Shown one piece after another: positions 1 through 9,280 of a stretch of 60,105 nucleotides of DNA; positions within the stretch are counted from its first letter, which is position 1; every line of letters starts with the position of its first letter. The notes beneath the pieces are model-generated. The model ran no database searches. It was given only the letters and a program-made list of their open reading frames with translations, and was not told where the DNA came from. The stretch lies in NCBI GenBank assembly GCA_017857855.1, contig JAFMCI010000008.1, positions 1-60,105 on the forward strand, given 5' to 3'. The DNA comes from Bacteroidia bacterium (GTDB lineage: Bacteria > Bacteroidota > Bacteroidia > NS11-12g > UBA9320). The translations under genes and the position numbers were made by a program.

Positions 1-636
1 CTTTTTGAAGCTGAAGTAATTCAATCAGGATTTTGGCATCAGTTTGCGCTTACCGCGCATAGTCCAGTGGGCTTAAATCCTGATGCATATGGAATTACAC
101 CTCATTTAGAAAAAATAAGCTTTGCCAACAACGATGTGCAATTTACCGACAGTACCGGTATAAATCACAGCGCCTTTAGCTTCGGACTTAAAAAATCGCT
201 GTACAATTACATGCACGGCATTTGTTTTGACACGCCCTTGCGCGAATGGTTTGATGCTGAAGAGTTTGAATTTGATTTACCCGCAACTACTATCCCTTCT
301 GATTTTATACTAAAGAGCCTTAATTCAGAAGAAGAAAAAATTCCTCGCTTAACCGATAAATTAGTTTGGATAGGTAACGCGCCTATTCTTAATGAGTTGG
401 ATGACTATATAACCCTCACTTTTCACCACAACAAAAGCAGTGAAACGTTAGAACTGGATACGGATCTGGGTTTGTGGCTTATGAATTGGATTACTAAACT
501 ACAAGATCATTCTTTGGGCATAACCACTTTTAAAGCATTTAAAGAATCGTTTGAAGAGGATTTTGAAGAAATAGAAAACCTTTGGTTTAGCGAAGAAATC
601 TATACCATAAGAGAAATGGGATTACTCATTTTGTAG
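1..636 (+). CDS. B12-binding-type radical SAM protein, C-terminal part (5' truncated)
   Basis: The open frame runs from the first base without a start codon, so the gene begins outside the window; a GTG at 67 is only an internal codon. The visible 211 residues open with a block containing SGFWHQFALTAHSPVG. I recognise this from the C-terminal domain of large B12-binding radical SAM proteins common in Bacteroidota. The iron-sulfur CxxxCxxC motif and B12 domain would lie upstream and cannot be seen. The remainder is acidic and ends about 30 bases before the convergent neighbour. The substrate is unknown; family assignment rests on recall of this one block. Confidence 0.6.
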   Translation, partial: LFEAEVIQSGFWHQFALTAHSPVGLNPDAYGITPHLEKISFANNDVQFTDSTGINHSAFSFGLKKSLYNYMHGICFDTPLREWFDAEEFEFDLPATTIPSDFILKSLNSEEEKIPRLTDKLVWIGNAPILNELDDYITLTFHHNKSSETLELDTDLGLWLMNWITKLQDHSLGITTFKAFKESFEEDFEEIENLWFSEEIYTIREMGLLIL

Positions 637-665
637 TAATACGGCTAGCATCTTACACTACCTTA

Positions 666-1280
666 TTATTTCTTAAAGTTACGGACGAGTCCTATACCTA
701 CTCCTGCTATAAAATGAGGATTAGACATTAGAGATTGCTTGTGAAAGTTGGTTTCTTCCCACTGATTATACAATTTTAGGTTAAACTCAGAACTGCTAAA
801 TCCAACGCCTATACCTGCGGTTGCTTTTAGGTCCCAGGCGGTATTTAGAATACTATGAACAAGTTTTATATTGGGTATTACCTGTAAAAAATGCTGTTGA
901 ATACGGATGTCTAATGCATTATCTTTAAAACGATAAACAGTCCATAAAGTAGATAGTCCCATACTTACACGAAGTGGCTTGCTCTGCTTAGTAGTATAAT
1001 AATAATCCAATTGAGCACCTGTAGTTTTTTCATTGCCGTTGAGCCAAAATCCACGAATACCAATTCCAAACGTACTGTTTTTAAACGTTTCCGTTCTCTT
1101 GAGAGTGCCCAAGTAGTTATAAGGCTGTCGATACTTGTTTTCAAAACTTCCTGGATTTGATATATCGTAATGCGCAATAGATACGGGGACAAAATCATAG
1201 CTAAATTCTAAGCCAGAACCAGCCTGACCAAAAGTCATCCATGTACTAAAAAGCGCGGAAAAGAATAGAGTATATCTCAT
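666..1280 (-). CDS. Small predicted outer-membrane beta-barrel or periplasmic protein, unknown function
   Basis: A 204-residue protein with a signal peptide (hydrophobic residues 4-18, likely cleavage after FGQA). The mature part is rich in alternating aromatic and polar stretches, glycines, and a C-terminal strand HFIAGVGIGLVRNF, which suits a small beta-barrel. I do not recognise a named family. Its ATG overlaps the stop of the upstream lipoprotein gene as ATGA (1277-1280), so the two are translationally coupled and probably act together at the envelope. It converges with the radical SAM gene. Confidence 0.6.
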   Translation of the reverse strand: MRYTLFFSALFSTWMTFGQAGSGLEFSYDFVPVSIAHYDISNPGSFENKYRQPYNYLGTLKRTETFKNSTFGIGIRGFWLNGNEKTTGAQLDYYYTTKQSKPLRVSMGLSTLWTVYRFKDNALDIRIQQHFLQVIPNIKLVHSILNTAWDLKATAGIGVGFSSSEFNLKLYNQWEETNFHKQSLMSNPHFIAGVGIGLVRNFKK

Positions 1281-1798
1281 TTCTTTTTTAATTTAAAGTG
1301 CGCTTGCTCAATAATACCATTAGATATAGATCCTAAGGAGCCTTGGTAAAGATTATCCCCAATAACCCAATACCCTTCAAGAGTTTTATTATCAAAGTCA
1401 ATTTTAAAAATAGGACTACCATTATTAAACGAATTTCCTTCGGGCGAAGAATAGTGGGTTCTGCCATGGTCAATAGATAAAGGTAAATGACTGGAACCAT
1501 AAAATACACTATCATAGATGAATCTATTTTGCTTAAGATAATATACACCTTGCAATTTAAAAATCCGCAATTCTCGGGTATACTGAAATGTAGATATCGA
1601 ACCCCAGCCTACTGCAGAATCCCCTCGTATATAAATTCCATGTACCTGATCGTCGCTATTTGCCTCGTTGGACAAGTAAGATCTTTTAATTACAGAGACC
1701 TCTGCTGTGTAATTCCCTTCTAATCCGATTGAAATTTCAGATTTGGTACAGGCAGAGAGCTCCACACTAAAAATTACCAGCATTGTTAGGTTTCTCAT
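1277..1798 (-). CDS. Predicted lipoprotein, unknown function
   Basis: A 173-residue protein starting at ATG 1798. The N-terminus is a short hydrophobic segment ending in a lipobox-like LSAC at about residues 14-17, followed by TKSE, so lipid modification at Cys17 is likely. The rest is beta-rich with Tyr/Gly/Ser stretches and no recognisable catalytic motif. It overlaps the next gene by four bases (ATGA), making a two-gene operon downstream of the heme locus. The 23-base gap to that locus leaves open that it is read from the same transcript. Confidence 0.6.
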   Translation of the reverse strand: MRNLTMLVIFSVELSACTKSEISIGLEGNYTAEVSVIKRSYLSNEANSDDQVHGIYIRGDSAVGWGSISTFQYTRELRIFKLQGVYYLKQNRFIYDSVFYGSSHLPLSIDHGRTHYSSPEGNSFNNGSPIFKIDFDNKTLEGYWVIGDNLYQGSLGSISNGIIEQAHFKLKKK

Positions 1799-1821
1799 CT
1801 AACAAAAATAGAAAATACTTT

Positions 1822-2742
1822 TTACAACAACTCCCACTCAAAAGTAGGATGACCAGATTGACCTGCGGTGTTGTAGAAATTCACAAAACGTAGTTTAAAT
1901 CGGTATCCAGCATTACTCATCACCAGGTACGTTCTATTGTCTACAATTTCATAAGCATTTTTGGGTCTGTTAAAATTTTTCCAATCCCACCCAATAACGT
2001 CTTTCTTCTCCATCAGTCTGATAACATCAAACTTATCTTGCTTTACATCTGCAAATGCCTCATTCACCGCATACGCTAGGGTACGACTTTGAATGGTACC
2101 GTATATTAAATAATCTTCTGTGATATTATCTACAGTAACCAAGTCTGTGTACTTCCCGAAAGCTAAGTCATACTCCAACTCGGTAGGTAGATCTAATGTC
2201 TTTTTTTCTCTGAGGTTATAGTAAAACGATGTGCTGCTTATCTCCTCAACTAACTCAAAATCTGACCCTAATGCATTGTACCAAATCTTCATTCCATTTG
2301 GTGTTCTTTCAAATTTAACACTCGTAAGTCCCATAGAATTGCCGGCATTATCAATGCCATAATCGACAACATAAATCTGATTTTCGGCAAGTTCCCACTG
2401 ACTTAAGCCAAGGTCATTGTCATAAGTTAAAAATCTAAATTGTAGGCCAACGGTATCTTCCAGTTTAGCCCAAGACTCGGTAAACAACGCGACGCGCATA
2501 CTGCGGAAATAATTGAGACGAATAACGTCTTCATCTATATAAAAATCCCAATCCAAAGGACTAGCCTCTGCTATTACTTCTGCCTTATCCAACGAATAAA
2601 AGGCAACCGCATTTTTATAAGGTCCCGCATCAAGCGAAACTGATTTATTTAACCGTATAATCGGTTCTATTGCATCTTCTTTTGGAAAACACGCTGCAAT
2701 AAACAGCAGCGATAAAAAACTAATCTTTTTTAAATAGCTCAT
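1822..2742 (-). CDS. HmuY-like heme-binding lipoprotein
   Basis: Surface lipoprotein resembling the HmuY family, which binds heme and passes it to a TonB receptor. I chose the ATG at 2742 rather than 2751 because it gives a clean lipoprotein signal with lipobox IAAC and Cys at about residue 18. The early part has the HmuY pattern of a predicted strand around YKNAVAFYSL followed by a WDF block. The C-terminal part contains IGWDWKNF and DNRTYLVMSNAGYRFKLRF, which closely match IGWDWKTF and PDRTYFIRTANGAVWKLWF in the T9SS-exported protein at 4728-5948. The two are therefore paralogs. It overlaps the receptor gene by 23 bases. Ligand identity is inferred from family and context. Confidence 0.72.
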   Translation of the reverse strand: MSYLKKISFLSLLFIAACFPKEDAIEPIIRLNKSVSLDAGPYKNAVAFYSLDKAEVIAEASPLDWDFYIDEDVIRLNYFRSMRVALFTESWAKLEDTVGLQFRFLTYDNDLGLSQWELAENQIYVVDYGIDNAGNSMGLTSVKFERTPNGMKIWYNALGSDFELVEEISSTSFYYNLREKKTLDLPTELEYDLAFGKYTDLVTVDNITEDYLIYGTIQSRTLAYAVNEAFADVKQDKFDVIRLMEKKDVIGWDWKNFNRPKNAYEIVDNRTYLVMSNAGYRFKLRFVNFYNTAGQSGHPTFEWELL

Positions 2743-4735
2743 AACGTACATTGATAAAATAGGTTCTGCCCGGACTTACCGAAATAAAGGTAGTGCTCGG
2801 TGTATGGGCACCTACTTCGGTGGTATTTGCATTGATATTGATTACACCAAGTATATTTCTAGCTCCGAGCGTTAATCTCAGTTTCTTATTCATAAACGAC
2901 TTATTTAAAGTGAAATCAAGCATAGAATAGGCGTCTTGTTGTTGAACATTAATATTGGCACTATCGGTATTGCTGAACACCCTAGAGATTCTACCAAAAT
3001 AATTATAAAAAAGGTTCACCGAAAGATCTTGTTTTTTCCAGGAATAGGTTGGGTTCACAACCAACTGCGGAGAAAAGAAGAATTCCTTTTTACTTCCATC
3101 TACACCATTGTAAATACCTGTATAATTAAACGAGCCATTTAGTCCAAAATCTTTGTACAAAATCTTCTGGCTGAGGTCACCTCCTACCGATTGATAGGTG
3201 CCGATATTTCCATATTTAGCTTGTATCGGACCCGTTACAATAAGTTCTATTTTATTGGCAATGTTATTGTAAAAACCGTCTACGGTTGTACTAAAATGAG
3301 CATCGCCTTTTTTTAGGTACTTGGTGTAAGATCCAGTAAATGAATGAGAGGTTTCTGAATTTAATGTGCTGTCTCCAAACACCTCGTGTCGGCTGTCATT
3401 AAAATCTAAGTATAACTCTTTGAGCGAAGGAGCCCTAAATCCTTTTCCATACGAGAACTTGACAAGCTGCGCGTTTTTCAAATCAAACTTGGTTTGCAAC
3501 GAATAAAGCAATGGCGATTGAAATGCAGAATTGTAGGCATAGCGTACACCTCCACGCGCCAAGAAATTCTTGGATATTTGTTTCTCTGCACTGGCAAATA
3601 AAGCCGCATCGAGTTGCTCTTGTTGGTTGTTTTTTATTCTGTTACCAGTACCCACTTCATAATTACCATCAAAACCCAATAGGGTTTCTATACCGAGTGT
3701 TCTAGCTTTATTCAGACCATAAATTGTTCTAAAAACAGAAGCATTAAAGGTTTGTGTATCTTGTTCTTCGTAGCCTTGTACCAATTCTTGCTCGAGAGTT
3801 ACTAGACTTTTATAGTACTTATTCTTAACTCTTTTAAAATTATTATTCCCGAGAATCATTTGAATGGAAGAGCCATGATCCCCTCCTATTTTATTTTGGT
3901 AGCTCAAGCTGTTATCAAACCGTTTGTTCGTATACCATTGGTCAATAGCCGCTTCCTTATAGGGCAATAGTGGCGCTCCTCTGTCTAGCAGCTTAGAATG
4001 AAGTAATTCGCTACGAACATTGATGATAGCATTTTTATGGGTATAGCTATACTGCATTCTTCCCGTATATTGCTCTTTGGGTAACCAGTCAAATGTTCGG
4101 TCTGTGTTGTTAGCACTCCATCCCGTAAACATAGTCCTGCCTCCACTTAGGGTAATGAAATTATTTTTAAATGATTTGGAAGCCGTAGCCGTTAGGGCGT
4201 ATTGTCCATCGGTTTCGTGATTTGCATTTAGATTAAATCGGGGCTTTGAATTCGTATTATTCGTAACAATATTAATTGTTCCGGCTAGTGCATTACTTCC
4301 GTATATAACCGACATAGGACCTTTTATAATCTCTATTTGCTTGACATTTTCGAGGTTAAATTGCTCCAGGTCCAATTGATTAAACAAGCGACCGATTACC
4401 GGTACGCCGTCAATCAGTAGTTTTACATTATCACCACCTATCCCCATCATAGTAAGCCCAGATGAGCCAATGGCATTATCTCTACTCAGTCGTATGTTAT
4501 TTTCAAAAGTAAGTGCGTCTCGTAAGTCTATCGCGCCTAGTTCTTCTATGCGTTTAGCGTTTATTTTTGAAATATTAAGTACTGTTTTGCTTAAATCTTT
4601 GTTGGAGTGAATATCGGTTACGATTACCTCTTTGAGTTTAGCCGTATCTTCAGCACCCGTTATATTACTAGTTTGTCCCCACGAAAGCGCAGGGACAAAC
4701 AGTAAAAATAGTATTATAAATAGTTGCTTATTCAA
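2720..4735 (-). CDS. TonB-dependent outer-membrane receptor (HmuR/BtuB-like)
   Basis: A 671-residue receptor. The signal peptide ends at about residue 20 (LSWGQ), followed by a TonB-box-like segment (LKEVIVT) and a plug domain (about 35-160) with KLLIDGVPV, VKQIEIIKGP and IYGSNALAGTINIVT. A 22-strand-type barrel follows, ending in YFINVRYELF. There is no N-terminal carboxypeptidase-like or STN domain, so it resembles classic heme or siderophore receptors rather than SusC. It overlaps both neighbours (8 bases with the upstream gene, 23 with the downstream one), giving a tight three-gene operon with two HmuY-like proteins. Heme as substrate is inferred from them. Confidence 0.85.
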   Translation of the reverse strand: MNKQLFIILFLLFVPALSWGQTSNITGAEDTAKLKEVIVTDIHSNKDLSKTVLNISKINAKRIEELGAIDLRDALTFENNIRLSRDNAIGSSGLTMMGIGGDNVKLLIDGVPVIGRLFNQLDLEQFNLENVKQIEIIKGPMSVIYGSNALAGTINIVTNNTNSKPRFNLNANHETDGQYALTATASKSFKNNFITLSGGRTMFTGWSANNTDRTFDWLPKEQYTGRMQYSYTHKNAIINVRSELLHSKLLDRGAPLLPYKEAAIDQWYTNKRFDNSLSYQNKIGGDHGSSIQMILGNNNFKRVKNKYYKSLVTLEQELVQGYEEQDTQTFNASVFRTIYGLNKARTLGIETLLGFDGNYEVGTGNRIKNNQQEQLDAALFASAEKQISKNFLARGGVRYAYNSAFQSPLLYSLQTKFDLKNAQLVKFSYGKGFRAPSLKELYLDFNDSRHEVFGDSTLNSETSHSFTGSYTKYLKKGDAHFSTTVDGFYNNIANKIELIVTGPIQAKYGNIGTYQSVGGDLSQKILYKDFGLNGSFNYTGIYNGVDGSKKEFFFSPQLVVNPTYSWKKQDLSVNLFYNYFGRISRVFSNTDSANINVQQQDAYSMLDFTLNKSFMNKKLRLTLGARNILGVININANTTEVGAHTPSTTFISVSPGRTYFINVRYELFKKD

Positions 4736-5948
4736 AGATTACTCTTTGGGTATTGCTTGTGGTAGAAGTACTTAACTGTAAAAAATAAATTCCTTTAGCA
4801 AAGTCTGACGTTGGAATCGTTTTAGCGGTAAATGCACTCAAATTATCTGTAAGAATTATTGCACCTTGCGCATTCATCAGTGTAGCTTTAAGTGATTCGT
4901 TCTCGTTGTTTCTAATCGTCAATGCATTACTTGCTGGATTAGGATAAACCTGCGTTTTCAACTGAACCATATTTTTTGAGCTCGCAGATTCTTTGATCAA
5001 TTTGGTATTAAAGGTTGAGTTAGATGTACCTACGGTAAAATCTGTAAACCACAGTTTCCAAACAGCACCATTTGCAGTTCTTATAAAATAGGTTCTATCA
5101 GGAACCATGATGTAACTGGTAGATGCCATATCAAATGTTTTCCAATCCCATCCAATTTCGGTAATAGTAGAATTCCATGATAATGAAGTAGTGTCATCAC
5201 TATCTATAGCAATACCATCACGTTGAGCAACTTCGCATCCAACATTCACTTTAACACCAGCAACAGGTTGGTATCTGCTGTTAGGTCCAGCCTGTACAAA
5301 CGTGATATATTTGGTGAACAGCATATCCCAATCTTTCTTATTTGGATTTGTAGAAATAGGTGCCGAAGCGTCATTTACTGTAATCAAGTGAAAGTTTTTA
5401 TCCTTAAAGTCCATTTTATTGAAGGTATAAGTCATTTCAGACGAGCCATCTACTTTAGCCATTCTTACGGCAAAATCACCATTAGCTTTCATAGCCGGCA
5501 CCATAACTTTCCAGAGTTCACCTAAAGTATTTTTGAGAATAAAAATACGATTACCTACAATGTCATGTGTAGTACTATTGTACACACCCCATCCGTAATC
5601 AGGATGATTAGTACCTTGATTAGCAAAGGCACCAGAAGCCCATGTAGTTTCTGAGTTGTAAATTTTTGTCCATTTCATACCTGCAGTATCCAAAGTACTC
5701 CATGCGCTAGTATCTGCTCCGTACAGATATACTTCGACTCCTCCGTTTTCGTTTATAATAATACTTGCACCTTGAGGATCTGTTGTTAAACCTATATCCC
5801 ATGTGCTTCTCGCAACTGCCGTTTTACTTTGTGTTTCGAAGTCATAGTAAACGTCGTTTACACCTCCTGCCGTTGCTACCACATCTTCTGTCTGAGCATA
5901 TATAGTTACACTTAGCAAAAGAAAAATACTTGAAATTATTTTTTCCAT
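4728..5948 (-). CDS. T9SS-exported HmuY-like protein
   Basis: A 406-residue protein with a signal peptide (residues 1-18, TIYAQ). Next comes a HmuY-like domain with VYYDFETQSK and the STWDIGL block. A second conserved part (IGWDWKTF, PDRTYFIRTANG) is shared with the lipoprotein at 1822-2742. The C-terminal 80 residues are a type A T9SS sorting domain: VYPNPASNALTI, then KGIYFLQLS, ending QRVIFE. It should be carried across the outer membrane and anchored or released, where it could scavenge heme for the TonB receptor encoded next. It is the first gene of the operon and is divergent from the AraC-type regulator. Confidence 0.75.
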   Translation of the reverse strand: MEKIISSIFLLLSVTIYAQTEDVVATAGGVNDVYYDFETQSKTAVARSTWDIGLTTDPQGASIIINENGGVEVYLYGADTSAWSTLDTAGMKWTKIYNSETTWASGAFANQGTNHPDYGWGVYNSTTHDIVGNRIFILKNTLGELWKVMVPAMKANGDFAVRMAKVDGSSEMTYTFNKMDFKDKNFHLITVNDASAPISTNPNKKDWDMLFTKYITFVQAGPNSRYQPVAGVKVNVGCEVAQRDGIAIDSDDTTSLSWNSTITEIGWDWKTFDMASTSYIMVPDRTYFIRTANGAVWKLWFTDFTVGTSNSTFNTKLIKESASSKNMVQLKTQVYPNPASNALTIRNNENESLKATLMNAQGAIILTDNLSAFTAKTIPTSDFAKGIYFLQLSTSTTSNTQRVIFE

Positions 5949-6089
5949 ATCTGTTTTATTTTATGGTGCAAATGTGAACCTCCCATAGATTACAAAATAA
6001 CCTATAAAGAAATAAAAATACCCCAAAACGAAAATAACACCTGAACTTAAATTATATTTTAAGAGCTTAATATCAGCTAATTACGTTAA

Positions 6090-6113
6090 TTACTTAAAAA
6101 GTAACTACTTTTG
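6090..6113 (+). promoter_or_regulatory. Promoter and candidate operator of the AraC-type gene
   Basis: A perfect Bacteroidota -7 box (TACTTTTG, 6106-6113) lies 29 bases before the regulator's ATG. Directly upstream is a perfect inverted repeat TTACTT-AAA-AAGTAA (6090-6104), placed between the expected -33 and -7 elements, where a bound protein could block RNA polymerase. No clear -33 TTG is seen. The operator role is inferred from position only. Confidence 0.5.
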
Positions 6114-6142
6114 CATTTCAATAAATAACCAAAAAAGAAGTC

Positions 6143-6958
6143 ATGGAACAATCAATAGAACTTAAAATACTGACTGTTAGCGATACTCCTGTCGCTTATT
6201 CCTTCACCAGTGGTTCTATTTGTCTTTTTATAACGGACTCACATAGCGTAGAAATGCCAATGGGCCAAAGAAGTGTTCCGCTTCCTGAGCATTCTGTTTA
6301 TTTGTTTTATGATCAAAATAGAAGTTTTGACTTAGCCTTTACCGCCACTCAAAAAACGCCCTTATTTATAATTCGATTATCTATAGATACGTTACACAGC
6401 ATCATAACTCACGGTGCAGATGAGCTTAACTTTTCGCAAGCAGCGATTTTTGAAAAAGAACAATATCACCATTTTCAGCCAGCAAGTACAACCATAAAAC
6501 GCTGCATACACGAAATGGCTGAAAACCAGGGTAACATGCTACTCAAAGAGGCAAAGAAATTCGCTATTCTTGACGATTACTTCAATACCTCCAATAGAAA
6601 GACAGCCTACCAATGTCCATTTTTAAATCAAAAGGAAAATGTAACTAAGGTAAGAGATGCTAAAGAATTCTTAATAAAAGACCTTCACAATGCTCCAACT
6701 ATAAAAGAACTTGCCAAAGAAGTAGCGCTCAATGAGCATAATTTAAAAACAGGTTTCAAGGAGATTTATGGTAAAACGATACACAGCTTTCTAAAAGACT
6801 ATAAAATGAGTAAAGCAAGAGAACTTATATTAAAGCGAGAATTTCAAATAGCCGAAATAGCAGACCAGTTGGGTTACACCAATGTAAGTCACTTTATAGA
6901 GGCATTTAAAAATAAATACGGTGTAACACCTAAGAAGTTTGAGATGAGCCTATCTTAA
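6143..6958 (+). CDS. AraC-family transcriptional regulator (PchR-like)
   Basis: A 271-residue regulator with an N-terminal effector domain (about 1-150) and two helix-turn-helix motifs at the C-terminus. The first is around PTIKELAKEVALNEHNLKTG and the second around IAEIADQLGYTNVSHFIEAF. It ends in GVTPKKF, the usual AraC tail. A YQCPFL segment lies before the DNA-binding domain, as in many Bacteroidota regulators of this type found beside TonB loci. It is divergent from the HmuY/TonB operon across a 194-base gap, so it probably controls that operon in response to iron or heme. The effector is not identifiable from sequence. Confidence 0.8.
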   Translation: MEQSIELKILTVSDTPVAYSFTSGSICLFITDSHSVEMPMGQRSVPLPEHSVYLFYDQNRSFDLAFTATQKTPLFIIRLSIDTLHSIITHGADELNFSQAAIFEKEQYHHFQPASTTIKRCIHEMAENQGNMLLKEAKKFAILDDYFNTSNRKTAYQCPFLNQKENVTKVRDAKEFLIKDLHNAPTIKELAKEVALNEHNLKTGFKEIYGKTIHSFLKDYKMSKARELILKREFQIAEIADQLGYTNVSHFIEAFKNKYGVTPKKFEMSLS

Positions 6959-7055
6959 TTTTGAATAACACCAGATCTGAACCAAAAGTAAATTAGAGAT
7001 TGATATCAACTGCACCTATTGTTGCACTTTGAATCATAACATAGCATTATAATCC

Positions 7056-8198
7056 ATGTCATTTGACTCCATAGGCATATCTCCCGCACTAATATCTGCA
7101 TTAGCAGCACAAAACATCACGGTGCCCACCCCTATTCAGGAACAAGCTATACCTGCAATCTTAGCTAAAAAAGATGTACTTGGTATTGCGCAAACAGGTT
7201 CTGGTAAAACAGCAAGTTATGTCTTACCCATACTGATGGACTTGGAAGGAAAGAATACCGGTGGAGGGAGAGAAATAAATGCCTTAGTACTTGTGCCAAC
7301 AAGAGAGCTCGCTTTGCAAGTAGATGAGGTTTTTACTAGTTTGGGTACATCACTTCGCTATCATGTGAAATCGAAAGCGGTATATGGTGGAGTTTCCATT
7401 AATCCACAAATGATGTCGATGCATAACATAAATGTACTAGTGGCAACACCAGGTAGATTACTAGAATTATACAGATCTAAAGCCGTAAAATTTAACAATA
7501 TAAATACGCTGGTTATAGATGAAGCTGACAAAATGCTTAATCTTGGCTTTAAGGAAGAACTTGATCGAATTTTATCGCTTCTCCCCAAGATAAAACAAAA
7601 CCTACTTTTCTCCGCAACGCTCAGCCCTGATGTACAAAACATTGAACGCTTGCACCTTCAAAATCCTATAGTCATTACTATTGCTCCTGTTGCCCAAAAC
7701 ATGGAGCTAATTAGTCAAATCGCCTATTTAGTAACCGAAGAACGCAAAGGACCCCTTCTTCGCTATTTAATAAAAACCGAAGAAATGAAGCAGGTACTTA
7801 TTTTTACCTCATCCATTTACCAAGCAGACTTGGTTGCAGACAAACTGAGAAATAACGGTATTAACGCACGAGCTATTCATGGCAAAAAAAGTCAAGGTAG
7901 CAGAAATGAATCTATGATTACCTTTAAAAACGGGAGTTTAACAGCACTTGTAGCAACGGATTTATTGGCAAGAGGAATTGATATTGAGTTTTTACCTTTT
8001 GTAATAAACTACGACTTGCCGCGAGGTCCTAAAGATTTTATACATCGAATAGGTCGTACGGGAAGAGCAGAAAATGCGGGTAAGGCAATTACATTTATTA
8101 CCATAGAAGACGACCATCATTTTGGAGTTATTCAAAAGAAAATGAAAAAACAAGTTGAAATACTTGAATCAGATGGATTTAAACTTCACGGCTACTAA
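7056..8198 (+). CDS. DEAD-box ATP-dependent RNA helicase (RhlE-like)
   Basis: A 380-residue helicase with all core motifs in order. These are the Q motif region (F3, PTPIQEQ), Walker A AQTGSGKT (45-52), PTRELA (81-86), TPGR (131-134), DEAD (155-158), SAT (186-188), ARGID (315-319) and HRIGRTGR (340-347). It stops soon after the second RecA domain, so it lacks the long basic or RNA-binding tail of many relatives. It probably unwinds RNA in ribosome assembly or mRNA turnover. It is a single-gene unit between the AraC gene and trxB. Confidence 0.92.
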   Translation: MSFDSIGISPALISALAAQNITVPTPIQEQAIPAILAKKDVLGIAQTGSGKTASYVLPILMDLEGKNTGGGREINALVLVPTRELALQVDEVFTSLGTSLRYHVKSKAVYGGVSINPQMMSMHNINVLVATPGRLLELYRSKAVKFNNINTLVIDEADKMLNLGFKEELDRILSLLPKIKQNLLFSATLSPDVQNIERLHLQNPIVITIAPVAQNMELISQIAYLVTEERKGPLLRYLIKTEEMKQVLIFTSSIYQADLVADKLRNNGINARAIHGKKSQGSRNESMITFKNGSLTALVATDLLARGIDIEFLPFVINYDLPRGPKDFIHRIGRTGRAENAGKAITFITIEDDHHFGVIQKKMKKQVEILESDGFKLHGY

Positions 8199-8329
8199 TT
8201 GAGTAACCTTATCGCTCTTTTACGTCTAACAAATAGGTAAATTTTACTTATACCCAAATTCTTAATGCGTATAAAGCATAACGTTTGTTTGCTTTTTATT
8301 TGCAGTTCTATTCAGCAATATTAAAGTAA

Positions 8330-9280
8330 ATGGAAAAAGTAGAATGCTTAATCATAGGCTCGGGACCAGCAGGGTATACCGCAGCAATATATGCCGCTCG
8401 TGCCGATATGAAACCAGTGGTGTATGAAGGACTTCAGCCAGGAGGTCAACTTACTATCACGACAGATGTAGAAAACTATCCAGGTTATCCGGATGGTATT
8501 ATGGGTCCTGAAATGATGGAAAATTTCAAGAAACAAGCCGTACGTTTAGGAACCGATGTGCGTTTCGGAATGATAACCAGCGTTGTTTTTGACAGAAATG
8601 GTGGAAATCATATTGTTACGGTGGATGGTAAAACAGAAATAGAGTGTGAAACAGTATTAATATCTACTGGCGCTAGTGCTAAATGGCTTGGCATACCCAG
8701 TGAACAAAGATTAAACGGAAGTGGCGTAAGTGCATGCGCAGTATGCGATGGATTCTTTTACAGAGGAGAAGATGTAGCTATTATAGGCGCAGGTGATACT
8801 GCTGCAGAAGAAGCTAGCTACCTCGCTAAAATCTGCAAAAAAGTATATATGATCGTTCGTAAGGAAGAGATGCGTGCATCAAAAGCTATGCAACATCGGG
8901 TGAAAAGTTTGGCCAATGTTGAAATTCTCTACAACACAGAAACAGACGAAATTTTAGGCGACATGACAGTTGAAGCTGTAAGAGTAGTAAATAACATAAA
9001 CGGCGAAAAAAGAGAAATACCTGTGAAAGGATTTTTTGTTGCCATCGGACATAAACCCAATACAGATATTTTTAAAGAATATTTAAAAATGGACGATTCT
9101 GGCTATATCATAACACATCCTGACAGTGCAAAAACAGACATCCCAGGTGTTTTTGTTTGTGGTGATGCACAAGATAAAATTTATCGTCAAGCAGTTACAG
9201 CCGCAGGTAGTGGATGTATGGCAGCCTTAGATGCAGAACGTTATTTAAGTGCCAGAGGCATGAGCGAAGAAGTCGAATAA
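8330..9280 (+). CDS. trxB: Thioredoxin reductase (NADPH)
   Basis: A 316-residue flavoprotein of normal length that passes electrons from NADPH through FAD to thioredoxin. It has the N-terminal FAD motif GSGPAG (10-15), the redox-active CAVC (136-139), the NADPH motif GAGDTA (153-158) and a C-terminal FAD-binding GDAQD block followed by RQAVTAAGSG. It is transcribed alone, with a hairpin terminator just downstream. A near-consensus -7 box lies in the short upstream gap. Confidence 0.95.
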   Translation: MEKVECLIIGSGPAGYTAAIYAARADMKPVVYEGLQPGGQLTITTDVENYPGYPDGIMGPEMMENFKKQAVRLGTDVRFGMITSVVFDRNGGNHIVTVDGKTEIECETVLISTGASAKWLGIPSEQRLNGSGVSACAVCDGFFYRGEDVAIIGAGDTAAEEASYLAKICKKVYMIVRKEEMRASKAMQHRVKSLANVEILYNTETDEILGDMTVEAVRVVNNINGEKREIPVKGFFVAIGHKPNTDIFKEYLKMDDSGYIITHPDSAKTDIPGVFVCGDAQDKIYRQAVTAAGSGCMAALDAERYLSARGMSEEVE

